Assembly (NCBI GenBank): GCA_949752795.1
Contig: OX457058.1
Location: 156,925,353 to 156,989,352 of the forward strand
DNA length: 64,000 bases
DNA from: Hyperoodon ampullatus
Lineage: Eukaryota; Chordata; Mammalia; Artiodactyla; Ziphiidae
Reading direction: 5' to 3'
How positions within the stretch are numbered: position 1 is the stretch's first letter; every line of letters starts with the position of its first letter. Positions 35,840-47,379 of this stretch are shown piece after piece. The notes below the pieces were generated by a model that had not been told where the DNA came from, made no database searches, and saw only the letters and a program-made list of their open reading frames with translations. A program made the position numbers and the translations under genes.

Positions 35840-36190
35840 ATACCTTTTAAAAAAGTTTTTTCCCAGCTTCACTGAGCTATAATCAACATATAACATTGTA
35901 TAAGTTTAAGGTGTACAATGTGTTTATTTGATACATATGTATTGCAAAATGGCTGGCATTACCACTAAGTAACACCTCCGTCAGGTCACATAATTCACAT
36001 TTATTTTTTGAGGTCAGAACATCTAAGATCTCCCTCGGCAACTTTCAAGTGTATAATACAACATTATTAACTTTGATCATTGTGATGTACATTAAATCCC
36101 CAGAACTTACTCATCTTATAACTGAAAGTGTGTACTCTTTTAATAACATCTCCCATTCCCTCCCCACCCCGCCTCTTCTTATTCTTGAAT
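35840..36190 (-). mobile_element. old L1M-type L1 3' UTR fragment
   Basis: In reverse it matches the end of an ancient L1: 'cagcttcactgagctata' (the 3' end), 'aaggtgtacaatgtgttta' and 'tgatgtacattaaatcccc' + 'agaacttactcatcttataa'. Short frames on both strands inside it are not genes. Confidence 0.7.
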
Positions 36191-36194
36191 TTGA

Positions 36195-37210
36195 TTATAA
36201 GTACAAGGAAGCCCACTCTTTGATCCCTTTCTGAGTAAATGCTTGAACCAAATCTGTAGTGGCTTCTTGAGAAAGCTGGAAACAAAGTTTTAAAGCCTTG
36301 GTTAAAGTATTCTGATTAAACCTGCATGGTACCAAAGCAATAGCCTAAAGTTTAGAAAATTCTAGTTGGTGGGGTTGATTCATTTTATTTAATTTAAAGA
36401 GTACTTGGGAAAAAAATGTAATGGATTCATTGCCTAGCCATTCTTGAGTTCTAGCCATTGAACCCCCTGTTCCTAACAGAGCATCTTGTAACTGTAGAAT
36501 ATTAAGGTTTATTGAACCTCCCTTCTACTCTGTTATACAGTATTTTTCTTACCTTTAATGCTTCAAGTCCAAGACCTTGCAGTTTAAAGGCAAAAGTCAA
36601 ATTTATTTCCACTTATGTGGTTTTGTATACAAATTTGGAAAAAGAAGGAAAACTGGTCACTATGTACATTATTTTACAATACAAATATTTACATCAATTG
36701 CTAATTATTACACAAGAATAATTTTTCCCATAGCAACAGGGAGAGATAACTATATTTATAACACTTCAGAAGGAAATCCCAGTTGAAGAGAAGTGTCTGT
36801 AGAGAAATCAGATTTTAAAGCCTCAAACGTCCTGGTTTTGTCATTGGTGAAAACTTTTAGAAGAATACGTTCAGCTGTTTTATGAGTTATGGAACCAGGA
36901 AAAAGTGGGTTTTCCCTATTGCCCACATGTATTTTATGTACACACAACTCAAAAACAAGTAAGCCTTCAAACTTCAAACTTCACACATAGCTATTGTCCT
37001 CAGAAGTATAGTTGGGTGTAAGTCAGAAGGAAATGATTGGAAAAGAACGAAATTATAAAGTGAACACTTCTCACATGAGGATCCAGAAGAACTTCCACAA
37101 TGCTGAAGTTACATTCTCTTCTCATGTAATCTAGTAGGGTGTTTCGGGGGAAATCTTTCTATTACTCAAGTTATTGCTGGTTTCTGCTACAACATCTCAC
37201 TCAGTTCCCT
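36195..37210. other. unique sequence
   Basis: No gene was seen. The overlapping frames at 36512-36786 and 36756-36977 (reverse) lack domains. Confidence 0.4.
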
Positions 37211-37247
37211 TTCCTGTTACCCTGTATCTTTTTTTTTTTTTTTTTTT

Positions 37248-37264
37248 GGCGGTTTGAATCACAA
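37248..37264 (-). other. 17-bp non-L1 segment between two A-tracts, possible 3' transduction
   Basis: On the plus strand the order is a T-run (37229-37247), ggcggtttgaatcacaa, then a second T-rich tract (37265-37277), then the L1 3' UTR. On the minus strand this is L1 end, A-tract, unique 17 bp, A-tail. That is the form of a short 3' transduction. The L1 hexamer here is ATTAAA (37289-37284) instead of AATAAA as in the 5.3-kb copy. Confidence 0.6.
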
Positions 37265-37312
37265 TTTTTTTTCTTTTAACATCTTTAATGGAGTATAATT
37301 GCTTTCAATGTA

Positions 37313-37313
<1 letters not shown>

Positions 37314-37348
<35 letters not shown>
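37314..37348 (+). repeat. TA microsatellite in the L1 3' UTR
   Basis: A pure (ta)n run of about 30 bases lies in the L1 3' UTR, where other L1 copies carry tacatatacat-type text. It is probably an expansion of that seed. Confidence 0.9.
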
Positions 37349-37349
<1 letters not shown>

Positions 37350-37612
37350 CATATCCCCTCCCTCTTGTGTCTCACTGCCACCCTCCCTATCCCACTCCTC
37401 TAGGTGGTCACAAAGCACGAAGCTGATCTCCCTGTGCTATGCAGCTGCTTCCCACTAGCTATCTATTTTACATTTGGTAGTGTATATACGTCCATGCCAC
37501 TCTCTTACTTCATCCCAGCTTACCCTTCCCCCTACCTGTGTCCTCAAGTCCATTCTCTACGTCTGCATCTTTATTCGTGTCCTGCCCCTAGGTTAATCAG
37601 AACCATTTTTTT

Positions 37613-40600
37613 TTATATTCCATATATATGTGTTAGCATATGGTATTTGTTTTTCTCTTTCTGACTTACTTCACTCTGTATGACAGACTCTAGGTCCATT
37701 CACCTCACTACAAATAACTCAATTTTGTTTCTTTTTATGGCTGAGTAATATTCCATTGTATATATGTGCCACATCTTCTTTATCCATTCATCTGCTGATG
37801 GACACTTAGGTTGCTTCCATGTCCTGGCTATTTTAAATACTGCTGCAGTGAACATTGTGGTACATGGCTCTTTGAATTATGGTTTTCTCAGGGTATATGC
37901 CCAGTAGTGGTATCGCTGGGTCATATGGTAGTTCTACTTTTAGTTTTATAAGGAACCTCCATACTGTTCTCCATAGTGGCTGTATCAATTTACATTCCCA
38001 CCAACAGTGCAAGAGGGTTCTCTTTTCTCCATACCCCCTCCAGCATTTATTGTTTGAAGATGTTTTGATAATGGCCATTCTGACCAGTGTGAGCTGATAC
38101 CTCACTGTAGTTTGACTTGCATTTCTCTAATGATTAATGATGTCGAGCATTCTTTCATGTGTTTGTTGGCAATCTGTATCTCTTTTTTGGAGAAGTGTCT
38201 ATTTAGGTCTTCTGCCCATTTTTGGATTAGGTTGTTTGTTTTTTTGATATTGAGCTGCATGAGCTGCTTGTATAGTTTGGAGATTAATCCTTTGTCCGTT
38301 GTTTTGTTTGCAAATATTTTCTCCCATTCTGAGGGTTGTCTCTTCATCCTGTTTATGGTTTCCTTTGCTGTGCAAAAGTCTCTAAGTTTCATTAGGTCCC
38401 ATTTGTTTATTTTTGTTTTTATTTCCATTTCTCCAAAAGCTGGGTCAAAAAGAATCTTGCTGGGCTTTATGTCATAGAGTGTTCTGCCTACATTTTCCTC
38501 TAAGAGTTTTATAGTGTCTGGCTTTACATTTAGTTCTTTAATACATTTTGAGTTTATTTTTGTGTATGGTGTTAGGGAGTGTTCTAATTTCATTCTTTAA
38601 CATGTAAGCTGTCCAGTTTTCCCAGCACCACTTATTGAAGAGGCTGTCTTTTCTCCACTGTATATTCTTGCCTCCTTTATCAAAGATAAGGTGTGTGGGT
38701 TTATCTCTGGGCTTTCTATCCTGTTCCATTGATCTATATTTCTGTTTTTGTGCAAGTACCATGCTGTCTTGATTACTGTAGCTTTGTCGTTTAGTCTGAA
38801 GTCTGGGAGCCTGATTCCTCCAGCTCCGTTTTTCTTTCTCAAGATTGCTTTGGCTATTCGGGGTCTTTTGGGTTTCCATACATATTGTGCAACTTTTTGT
38901 TTTAGTTCTGTGAAAAATGCCATTGGTAGTCTGATAGGGATTGCATTGAGGCTGTAGATTTCTTTGGGTAGTATAATCATTTTCACAATGTTGCGTCTTC
39001 CCATCCAAGAACATGGTATATCTCTCCATCTGTTTGTATCATCTTTCATTTCTTTCATCAGTGTCTTATAGTTTTCTGCATACAGGTCTTTTGTCTCCCT
39101 AGGTACGTTTATTCCTAGGTATTTTTTTCTTTTTTTTGCAGTGGCAAATGGGAGTGTTTCCTTAATTTCTGTTTCAGATTTTTCATCATTAGTATATAGG
39201 AATGCAAGAGATTTCCATGCATTAATTTTGTATCCTGCAACTTTACCAAATTCATTGATTAGCTCTAGTAGTTTTCTGGTAGCATCTTTAGGATTCTCTA
39301 TGTAAAGTATCATGTCATTGGCAAACAGTGACAGTTTTACTTCTTCTTTTCCAATTTGGATTCCTTTTATTTCTTTTTCTTCTCTGATTGCCGTGGCTAG
39401 GACTTCCAAAACTAGGTTGAATAATAGTGGTGAGAGTGGGCAACCTTGTCTTCTTCTTGATCTTAGAGGAGATGGTTTCAGTTTTTCACCATTGAAAATG
39501 ATGTTGCCTGTGGATTTGTCATATATGGCCTTTATTATGTTGTGGTAGGTTCCCTCTGTGCCTACTCTCTGGAGAGATTTTATCATAAATGGGTGTTGAA
39601 TTTTGTCCAAAGCTTTTTCTGCAACTATTGAGATGATCATATGGTTTTTATCCTTCAATTTGTTAATATGGTGTATCACATTGATTGATTTGTGTGAAAA
39701 ATCCTTGCATTCCTGGGATAAACCCCACTTGATCATGGTGTTTAATCCTTTTAATTGCCATTGGATTCTATTTGCTAGTATTTTATTGAGGATTTTTGCA
39801 TTTAGGTTCATCAGTGATATTGGCCTGTAGTTTTCCTTTTTTGTGACATCTTTGTCTGGTTTTGGTATCAAGGTAATGGTGACCTCGTAGAATGCATTTG
39901 GGAGTGTTCCTTCCTCTGCAATTTTTTGGAAGAGTTTGAGAAGGATGGTTGTTAGCTCTTCTCTAAATGTTTGATAGAATTCACCTGTGAAACCATCTGG
40001 TACTGGACTTTTATTTGTTGGAAGATTTTTAATTACAGTGTCAATTTCATTACTTGTGATTGGTTTGTTCATGTTTTCTATTTCTTCCTGATTCAGTCTT
40101 GGAAGGTTATACCTTTCTAAGAATTTGTCCATTTCTTCCAGGTTGTTCATTTTATTGGTATATAGTTGTTTGTAGTAGTCTCTCATGATCCTTTGTGTTT
40201 TTGCAGTGTCAGTTGTTACTTCCCCTTTTTCATTTCTAATTCTGTTAATTTGAGTCTTCTCCCTTTTTTTCTTGATGAGTCTGGCTAATGGTTTATCAAT
40301 TTTGTTTACCTTCTCAAATAAGCAGCTTTTAGTTTTATTAACCTTTTCTATTGTTTCCTTCATTTCTTTTTCATTTATTTCTGATTTGATCTTTATGATT
40401 TCTTTCTTTCTGCTAACTTTGGGGTTTTTCTTTTTCTTTCTCTAATTGCTTTAGGTGTATGTTAGGTTGTTTATCTGAGATTTTTCTTGTTTCTTGATGT
40501 AGGATTATATTGCTATAAACGTCCCTCTTGAAACTGCTTTTGCTGTATCCCATAGGTTTTGGGTTGTTGTGTTTTCATTGTCATTTGTTTCTAGGTATTT

Positions 40601-41413
40601 TTTAATTTCCTCTTTGCTTTCTTCAGTGATATATTGGTTACTTAGTAGTGTATTCTTTAGCTTCCATGTGTTTGTATTTTCTACGTTTTTTTTTTTCCTG
40701 TAATTGATATCTAGTCTCATAGCATTATGGTCAGAAAAGATACTTGATACGATATCAATTTTCCTAAATTTACCAAGGCTTGATTTGTGACCCAAGATAT
40801 GATCTATCCTGGAGAATGTTCCATGAGCACTTGAGAAGAAAATGTATTCTGTTGTTTCTGGATGGAATGTCCTATAAATATCAATTAAGTCCATCTTGTC
40901 TAATGTGTCATTTAAAGCTTGTGTTTCCTTATTTATTTTCATTTTAGATGATCTGTCCATTGGTGAAAGTGGGGTGTTAAAGTCCCCTACTATGATTGTG
41001 TTACTGTCAATTTCCCCTTTTATGGCTGTTAGCATTTGCCTTATGTACTGAGGTGCTCCTATGTTGGGTGCATAAATATTTACAATTGTTATATCTTCTT
41101 CTTGGATTGATCCCTTGATCATTATGTAGTGTCATTCTTTGTCTCTTGTAATAGTCTTTATTTTAAAGTCTATTTTGTCTGATATGAGAATTGCTACTCC
41201 AGCTTTCTTTTGATTTCCATTTGCATTCAATATCTTTTTTCATCCCCTCACTTTCAGTCTGTATGTGTTCTTAGGTCTGAAGTGGGTCTCTTGTAGACAG
41301 CATATGTATTGGTCTTGTTTTGGTATCCATTCAGCCAGTCTATGTCTTTTGCTTGGAGCATTTAATCCATTTACATTTAAGTTAATTATCAATATGTATG
41401 TTTCTATTACCAT
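37613..41413 (-). pseudogene. L1 ORF2 (endonuclease and reverse transcriptase), broken
   Basis: ORF2p nicks DNA and reverse-transcribes L1 RNA. The ATG is at 41413. TGA codons occur at codons 58 (41242-41240) and 94 (41134-41132), and TAA at codon 303 (40507-40505). Endonuclease motifs remain: QETH (about codon 41), GDFN (143-146) and SDH (227-229). The reverse transcriptase is open from codon 351 (40363) to 38597, 588 codons. In its motif A the Asp codon is now GTT (39625-39623, codon 597), and the FADD box reads FAND (Asn codon 39319-39317, codon 699). A frameshift lies near 38690. The zinc-knuckle-like [16 protein letters not shown] has a Tyr at the second Cys. The family stop TAA is at 37615-37613. 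The span of about 1,267 codons is close to the usual ORF2 length. Confidence 0.9.
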
Positions 41414-41471
41414 TTTCTTAATTGTTTTGTGTTTGTTTTTGTAGGTCTTTTCCTTCTCTTGTGTTTCCTGC

Positions 41472-42417
41472 CTAGAGAAATTTCTTTAGCATTTGTTGTA
41501 AAGCTGGTTTGGTGGTGCTGAATTCTCTTAGCTTTTGCTTGTCTCTAAAGGTTTTCATTTCTCAGATGAATCTGAATGAGATCCTTGCTGGGTAGAGTAA
41601 TCTTGGTTGTAGGTTTTTCCCTTTCATCACTTTAAATATGTCCTGCCACTCTCTTCTTGCTTACAGAGTTTCTGCTGAAAGATCAGCTCTTAACCTTATG
41701 GAGATTCCCTTGTATGTTCTTTGTTGTTTTTCCCTTGCTGCTTTTAATATTTTTTCTTTGTATTTAGTTTTTGATAGTTTGATTAATATGTGTCTTGTTG
41801 TGTTTCTCCTTAGATTTATCCTGTATGGGACTCTCTGCGCTTCCTGGAGTTTATTTTTCCTTTCCCCTATTAGGGAAGTTTTCAACTATAATCTCGTCAG
41901 GTATTTTCTCAGTCCCTTTCTTTTTCTCTTCCTCTTCTGGGACCCGTATAATTTGAATGTTGGTGCATTTAATGTTGTCCCAGAGGTCTCTGAGACTGTC
42001 CTCAATTCTTTTCATTCTTTTTTGTTTATTCTGCTCTGTGGTAGTTATTTCACTATTTTATCTTTCAGGTTACTTATCCGTTCTTTTGCCTCAGTTATTC
42101 TGCTATTGATTCCTTCTAGAGAATTTTTAATTTCATTTATCTTTTGCCTCAGTTATTCTGCTATTGATTCCTTCTAGAGAATTTTTAATTTCATTTATTG
42201 TGTTGTTTATTATTGTTTGTTTGCTCTTTAGTTCTTCTAGTTCCTTGTTAAGTGTTTCTTGTATTTTCTCCATTCTATTTCCAAGATTTTGGATCATCTT
42301 TACTATCATTACTCTGAATTCCTTTTCAGGTAGACTGCCTATTTCCTGTTCATTTGTTTGGTGTTGTGGGTTTTTACCTTGCTCCTTCATCTGCTGCATA
42401 TTTCTCTGTCTTCTCAT
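41472..42417 (-). pseudogene. L1 ORF1 (RNA-binding, coiled-coil protein), broken
   Basis: In an active L1 this gene encodes the trimeric RNA chaperone ORF1p. The ATG is at 42417. The first 94 codons begin MRRQRN and contain a Lys/Glu/Asn-rich segment that fits the N-terminal region and the start of the coiled coil. The frame then hits TGA at 42135-42133. This stop arises from a 58-bp tandem duplication (42083-42140 and 42141-42198), since 58 is not a multiple of 3. RRM/C-terminal-type sequence persists in another frame at 41885-41661 (IRLRADLSAETL, an ORF1 C-terminal motif). The family stop, after a LKKFL end, is at 41474-41472. Product: none expected at full length. Confidence 0.88.
42083..42198 (-). 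repeat. 58-bp perfect tandem duplication inside L1 ORF1
   Basis: Copies lie at 42083-42140 and 42141-42198, identical along 58 bases. The unit encodes part of the coiled-coil region. The length is 1 mod 3, so the second copy shifts the frame, and TGA follows at 42135-42133. Confidence 0.95.
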
Positions 42418-44396
42418 TTTGTTTAACTTACTGTGTTTGGGATGTCCTTTTTGCAGGCTCCAGGTTCGTATTTCCCGTTGTTTTTGGTGTCTGCTCTGAG
42501 TGGGTAAGGTTGGTTCCGTGGGTTGTGTAGGCTTCCTGGTGAAGGGGACTGGTGCCTCTGTTCTGGTGGGTGGTGCTGGATCTTGTCTTTCTGGTGGGTA
42601 GGGTCATGTCCGGTGATGTGTTTTGGGCTGTCTGTGAACTTAGTATGATTTTAGGCAGCTTCTCTGCTGATGTGTGGGGTTATGTTCCTGTCTTGCTAGT
42701 TGTTTGGCATGGGGCGTGCAGCAATGGAGCTTGCTGGCTGTTGGGTGGAGCTGGGTCTTAGTGTTGAGACGGAGATCTCTGGGAGAACTCTCACTGATTG
42801 ACATTACGTGGGGCTGGGAGGTCTCTTCTGGTGGTCCAATGTCCTGAACTCAGCTCTCCCACATTGGAGGCTCAGGCCTGACACCAGCCCAGAGCACCAA
42901 GACCCTGTCAGCCACACGGCTCAGGAAAAAAGGGAGGAAAAAAAGAAAGAAAGATAAACAAATGAATAAATAAATAAATAAAGTTTTTAAAAGTTATTAA
43001 AATAAAAAATAATAATATTAATAAAAGAAGAGAGCAATGAAACCAATAAATAAATCCACCCATGATAACAAGCGCTAAAAACTAAACTAAGATAAACATA
43101 AAAATCGGAAGCACATCAGCTGCAGACAGCTAACCCCAAGTCTACAGTTGCTCCCAAAGTCCACTGCCTTAATTTTGGGAACATTTGTTGTCTACTCAGG
43201 TATTCTTCAGATTCAGGGTTTGTTAAGCTGATTGTGGGGATTTAATCTGCTACTCCTGAGGCGGCATGGAGAAATTTCCCTTTCTCTTTGTTGGCGCAGC
43301 TCCTGGGTTTCAGCTTTGGTTTTGGACCCACCTCTGAGTGTAGGTCGTCCTCAGGCATCTGTTCCCCACCCAGACAGGAGGGGCTTAAAGCAGTGGCTGG
43401 TTAGGGGGCTTTTGGTCATTCAGGCCGGGGAGAGGGAGGGGTACAGTAGTTATAATTGGAATGTGGGGTGAGCCTGTGGTGGCAGAGGCCAGTGTGACAT
43501 TTCAACAGCCTGAGGCTTGCTGTGTGTTCTCCTGGGGAATTTGTCCCTGGATCACAGGACCCTGCCAGTGGTGGGCTGCACAGGCTCCTGGGGTGGGGGT
43601 GTATGGATAGTGACCTGTGTTTGCACACAGGATTCTTGGTGACTACAGCAGCATCGTTAGCCTTTCATGCCTGTCTCTGGGGTCCGAGCTGATAGCCATG
43701 GCTCATGCCTGTCTCTGGAGCTCATTTAAGCAGTGCTCTGCCTTCTGTGGGCAGATGGGGAAGGAATCCCCTGTCCTCGTGCACCCCAAAACAATGGTCT
43801 CTTGCCTCTTCGGCAGGTCCAGACTTTTGCCCGGTCTCCCTCCCAGCTAGCTGTGGTGCACTAGCCCCCTTCAGGCTGTGTTCACGCTGCCAACCCCAGT
43901 CCTCTCCCTGGGGTCTGACCTCTGAAGCCGGAACCTCAGCTCCCAGTGCCCATCCACCCCGGCAGGTGAGCAGAGAAGCCTCTTGGGCTGGTGAGTACTG
44001 GTCAGCACCAATCCTCTGTGCAGGAATCTCTCTGCTTTGCCCCCTGCACCCCTGTTGCGCTCTCCTCTGTGGCTCCAAAGCTTCACCCCCAACCCCCGAC
44101 CCCCCCATCTCCACCAGTGAAGGGGCTTCCTAGTGTATGGAAACATTTCCTCCTTCACAGCTCCCTCCCACTGGTACAGGTTCCATCCCTATTCTTTTGT
44201 CTCTGTTTTTTCTTTTTTCTTTTGCCCTACCCAGGTACATGGGGATTTTCTTGCCTTTTGGGAAGTCTGAGGTTTTCTGCCAGTGTTCAGTAGGTGTTTT
44301 GTAGGAGCTGTTCCACATATACATGTATTTTTTATGTATTTGTGGGGAGGAAGGTGATCTCCATGTCTCACTCCTCCACCATCTTGAAGGTCCCCC
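42418..44396 (-). promoter_or_regulatory. L1 5' UTR with internal promoter region
   Basis: About 2 kb lie between the L1 start and the ORF1 ATG. The first bases on the minus strand are GGGGGACC, and a YY1-like core CAAGATGG occurs within the first 20 bases (44386-44379). In L1 families such a site positions RNA polymerase II starts. The part 43230-44140 is GC-rich and open in several antisense frames, as L1 5' UTRs often are. An A-rich stretch lies at 42925-43080. Promoter function is inferred from the family and was not shown here. Confidence 0.7.
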
Positions 44397-44582
44397 TTAC
44401 CCTGTATCTTTTGGGAGGGTCTGATGATGCTCACCAGTGGATTCAGCCCTGCCCTTGCCTTGGGCACATCTTGTTCCAGGGCAGGGAGGAGCTTTGCCTC
44501 AGTCTTGTTGCTGGTTCCTCTTGGACTTCTGGAACTCAATCCTTCAGCTACTTTTTCTCTTGAAGGGAATATCTCTGCTTTT

Positions 44583-44931
44583 TTAAAATAAATTTATTTA
44601 TTTATTTTTGACTGCGTTGTGTCTTCATTGCTGCATATGGGTTTTCTCTAGTTGTGGCGAGCAGGGGCTACTGTTCGTTGTGGTGCGCATGCTTCTCATT
44701 GTGGTGTCTTCTCTTGTTGCGGAGCACAGCCTCTAGGTGTGCGGGCTTCAGTATTTGTGGCATGTGGGCTCAGTAGTTTTGGCTCACGGGCTCTAGAGTG
44801 TAGGCTCAGTAGTTGTGGCCCACGGGCTTAGTTGCTCCACGGCATGTGGGATCTTCCTGGACCAGGGCTCGAACCCATGTTCCCTGAATTTGCAGGTGGA
44901 TTCTTAACCACTGCGTCGCCAGGGAAGTCCA
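44583..44931 (-). mobile_element. long CHR-type SINE (about 350 bp)
   Basis: Same long class as 29506-29853, including the 'gcttagttgctccacgg' and 'gctcgaacccatgt' segments (the B-box region seen in reverse). An 8-bp duplication, ctgctttt, lies at 44575-44582 and 44932-44939. It has an A/T-rich tail with a (ttta)n-like part. It is somewhat more diverged than the 200-bp class. Confidence 0.85.
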
Positions 44932-44939
44932 CTGCTTTT

Positions 44940-46595
44940 CTTATGAGATGAGGATTCCAGTTACTGGGGTTCTACCTTGTTCCGCTGTTCCATTAATATT
45001 CCTCTTCACCCAGCCTACAGTCAAGCTTAGGACTATCCTGTATCTCCAAATAGCCACATTTAAAAATTAAAAAGAAACAAATGAAATTAATTTTAAGACC
45101 ATAATAAAATATAATAAATATATTTTATTATATCTTCTGAACAAAGATACCACCAGTACAATTTCCATGAATATTTAAGAAGATGAGTATTCAAACCTAA
45201 CCTAGATGACTTAAGAGTTTACATATTTTGAAATGTTATTTTAAAATATTTCTTGAGTTTCCTGGCTTGGTCAAGTATCTTTTTAAAAATTTGTATTCGA
45301 CTTGCAGAAATGTACAAGGAGCTTTACAATACTCAAACATGGTTTAAATGTTCAGCAAAATAAGTGAGAGCTTTCTCTGCTGAATGTAAATATACATCTA
45401 TACATTCAGCATGCTTGATGCTTGCTGTGTGTAGAGATACATTTGTAGATGTGTTTGAATAGGGCTTATAGAATAACAGGGCCTGACTCCAAAGACGAGA
45501 GGAAAGATATATCTTCTTAATAAACCTGGAATGGCTAATGTGCTCCTCTCAAATGAATCATTAGCTCTGTCCACATGACTCCAAAACAAGCATATTCAAA
45601 AGCAAAAAGTCTCAGTTAATCCTTTCAGCCATTTGATGTACTCAAGCATCCAGATGTTCAGAACATCTAAGCTGCAAATTTTTTGTTTTTATTTAAAAGT
45701 TTTACACTTGCATATATTATTCCTTTTCTCAAAGGCCAAGTACAGGATCTAAATTGTACTTTTCAATTCATTCTTTAAAAGTATAGTAACATCATTCCAG
45801 ATTCATGGAGAGCTCAATTATTGGCCCATGCATTCTCCACTTTGTGGTTTGGGTGTTGAGAAGTGTTGGCTGTCTGATGGCTTCCTTAGTCATTCAGCAG
45901 TTACCCAACAATAACTTAAGATACATTTAACAAGTGGAACAATATCAATATTATTCTAAAGTTGCTTCAACAAAATAATGGAAAATTTGACATACCTAAT
46001 AAACGTAAATGTTAAATTATCCACTCTTAGATCTTCTATGCCACTAACCCCCTTTTTAGTAAAGTGATTAAAAGCATTGACTACAGTAGTATTTTGTTGC
46101 TATCAGCAACTATTATGTCACTATGTAAGTCTTTATTTCTGACACATGTATTATGTCTCAGCATGGAGCTTATATTATGTATTTCATTTTAACAATTTTC
46201 TAATTACTGTCATTTTTGTCAGGTTGCATATTTTGTGGCCTACAACATTGATTTCATCTTAATGTCACCAGTGGGAACTGATGATCTTAGGCTTGGTATA
46301 ATATTAATTAAATCCATATGTCACATATTGTGCAGTGTTCTTGGGAAAATATTCTAATACTTAAGTGAAAAATTGAGATTGCTTCCAAAAATGGTGGACT
46401 TCATATGGAATCCATCATGCAATAACAGTGTTGTGAAGACTTGGATGAATAGGTTTAGAACAACATTGATATCAAAGACCAGATCCTTTTTAGATCAAAA
46501 GTCATATCTAAGCTATCATCTTGACATTCAGGATCCCACAAGGAAGACCTAGCTGGGAACGTTACCCCAAGGTGGCTTGAGAGAGTGCATTAGCC
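44940..46595. other. unique AT-rich sequence
   Basis: No gene was seen. A strongly AT-rich patch lies at 45060-45140. The reverse frame at 45398-45589 is chance. Confidence 0.4.
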
Positions 46596-46599
46596 TACC

Positions 46600-47088
46600 T
46601 GTACGTAGTAGGCTGAAAAATGTCCTCCAGAGATATCAGGTCCAAATTTCTGGAATCTATACATTTTGCTTTATATGGAAAAAGGATCTTTGCAAGTGTG
46701 GTTAAGTTACGGATTGTGAGAAGAAGAGATAATCCTGGATTGTCTCTGTGGGCCCCAAGTATCATCACAAGTATACTTATGAGAGAGAAGCAGAGGGAGA
46801 TTCTCTGCAAGCACAGAAGAAAAGGTGATATAAAGATGGAGGCAGAGAGTGGAGTGAAGCAGCCACAAGCCAAGGAATGTTGGCAGCCACCAGAAGCTGG
46901 AATGGTCAAGGAACAAGTGCTTCCCTAGGGCCTTCAGAGAGCATGCAGCCCTACTCATGCCTTGATTTCAGCTCAGTGGTCCTGATTTTGGACTTCTGGC
47001 CTCCAGAACTACTAGAGAATAAATCTGTGTTTTAAACCAGCCATTTTGTGTTAACTTGTTACAGCAACCATGGGAAACTAATACATCA
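46600..47088 (+). mobile_element. MaLR/MLT1-type solo LTR
   Basis: It begins TG and ends CA. It shows the known order: 'gtaggctgaaaaatgtcc', 'ttctggaatctatacattt', 'aggatctttgcaagtg', 'aatcctggattgtctct', 'aagccaaggaatgttggc', 'gacttctggcctccagaac' and 'acagcaaccatgggaaac' + 'taatacatca'. An ATAAAT-type signal precedes the end. It is about 490 bp. Chance frames on both strands (46595-46958) are not genes. Confidence 0.75.
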
Positions 47089-47153
47089 GACACTGAATAA
47101 TAGCAACAGCAATAATTACCAAAAAAAGAAAAAGTATAAAAAGTGTGTGTAAA

Positions 47154-47366
47154 GGGCTTCCCTGGTGGCGCAGTGGTTGAGAGTCCGCCTGCCGATGCAG
47201 GGGACACGGGTTCGTGCCCCGGTTCGGGAAGATCCCACATGCTGCAGAGCGGCTGGGCCCGTGAGCCATGGCTGCTGAGTCTGCGTGTCCGGAGCCTTTG
47301 CTCCGCAACGGGAGAGGCCACAACAGTGAGAGGCCTGCATACCGCAAAAAAAAAAAAAAAAAAAAA
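47154..47366 (+). mobile_element. CHR-type SINE with target duplication
   Basis: Full CHR body and a ~22-nt A-tail. The duplication aagtgtgtgtaaa lies before the element (ending 47153) and after the tail (47366-47378). Reading frames of 74-154 codons on both strands across it are not genes. Confidence 0.92.
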
Positions 47367-47379
47367 AGTGTGTGTAAAT

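Larger units (their letters stand above)
37233..44396 (-). mobile_element. structurally full-length L1 retrotransposon, inactive
   Basis: This is a complete L1 of about 7.16 kb on the minus strand: a 5' UTR (44396-42418), an ORF1 region (42417-41472), an ORF2 region (41413-37613), a 3' UTR and an A-tail. A perfect 16-bp target duplication, ttaccctgtatctttt, lies at 37217-37232 and 44397-44412. The 5' end is present and has a YY1-like CAAGATGG site. Both reading frames carry stops or frameshifts, and the reverse transcriptase lacks two catalytic Asp codons. It can therefore not move on its own. A 17-bp non-L1 segment between two A-tracts at the 3' end may be a short 3' transduction. Confidence 0.95.

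Noticed and set aside
38112..38477. 121-codon plus-strand frame rich in hydrophobic residues
   Set aside because: It is antisense to L1 ORF2, where Lys/Asn/Glu-rich codons give Phe/Leu/Ser-rich frames.
38597..40363. an active reverse transcriptase gene
   Set aside because: The 588-codon frame is long, but both the motif A Asp and the first Asp of FADD are changed, and the frame breaks near 38690.
41638..42177. 179-codon plus-strand frame
   Set aside because: It is antisense to L1 ORF1, including the 58-bp duplication. It is a shadow of the L1 coding strand.
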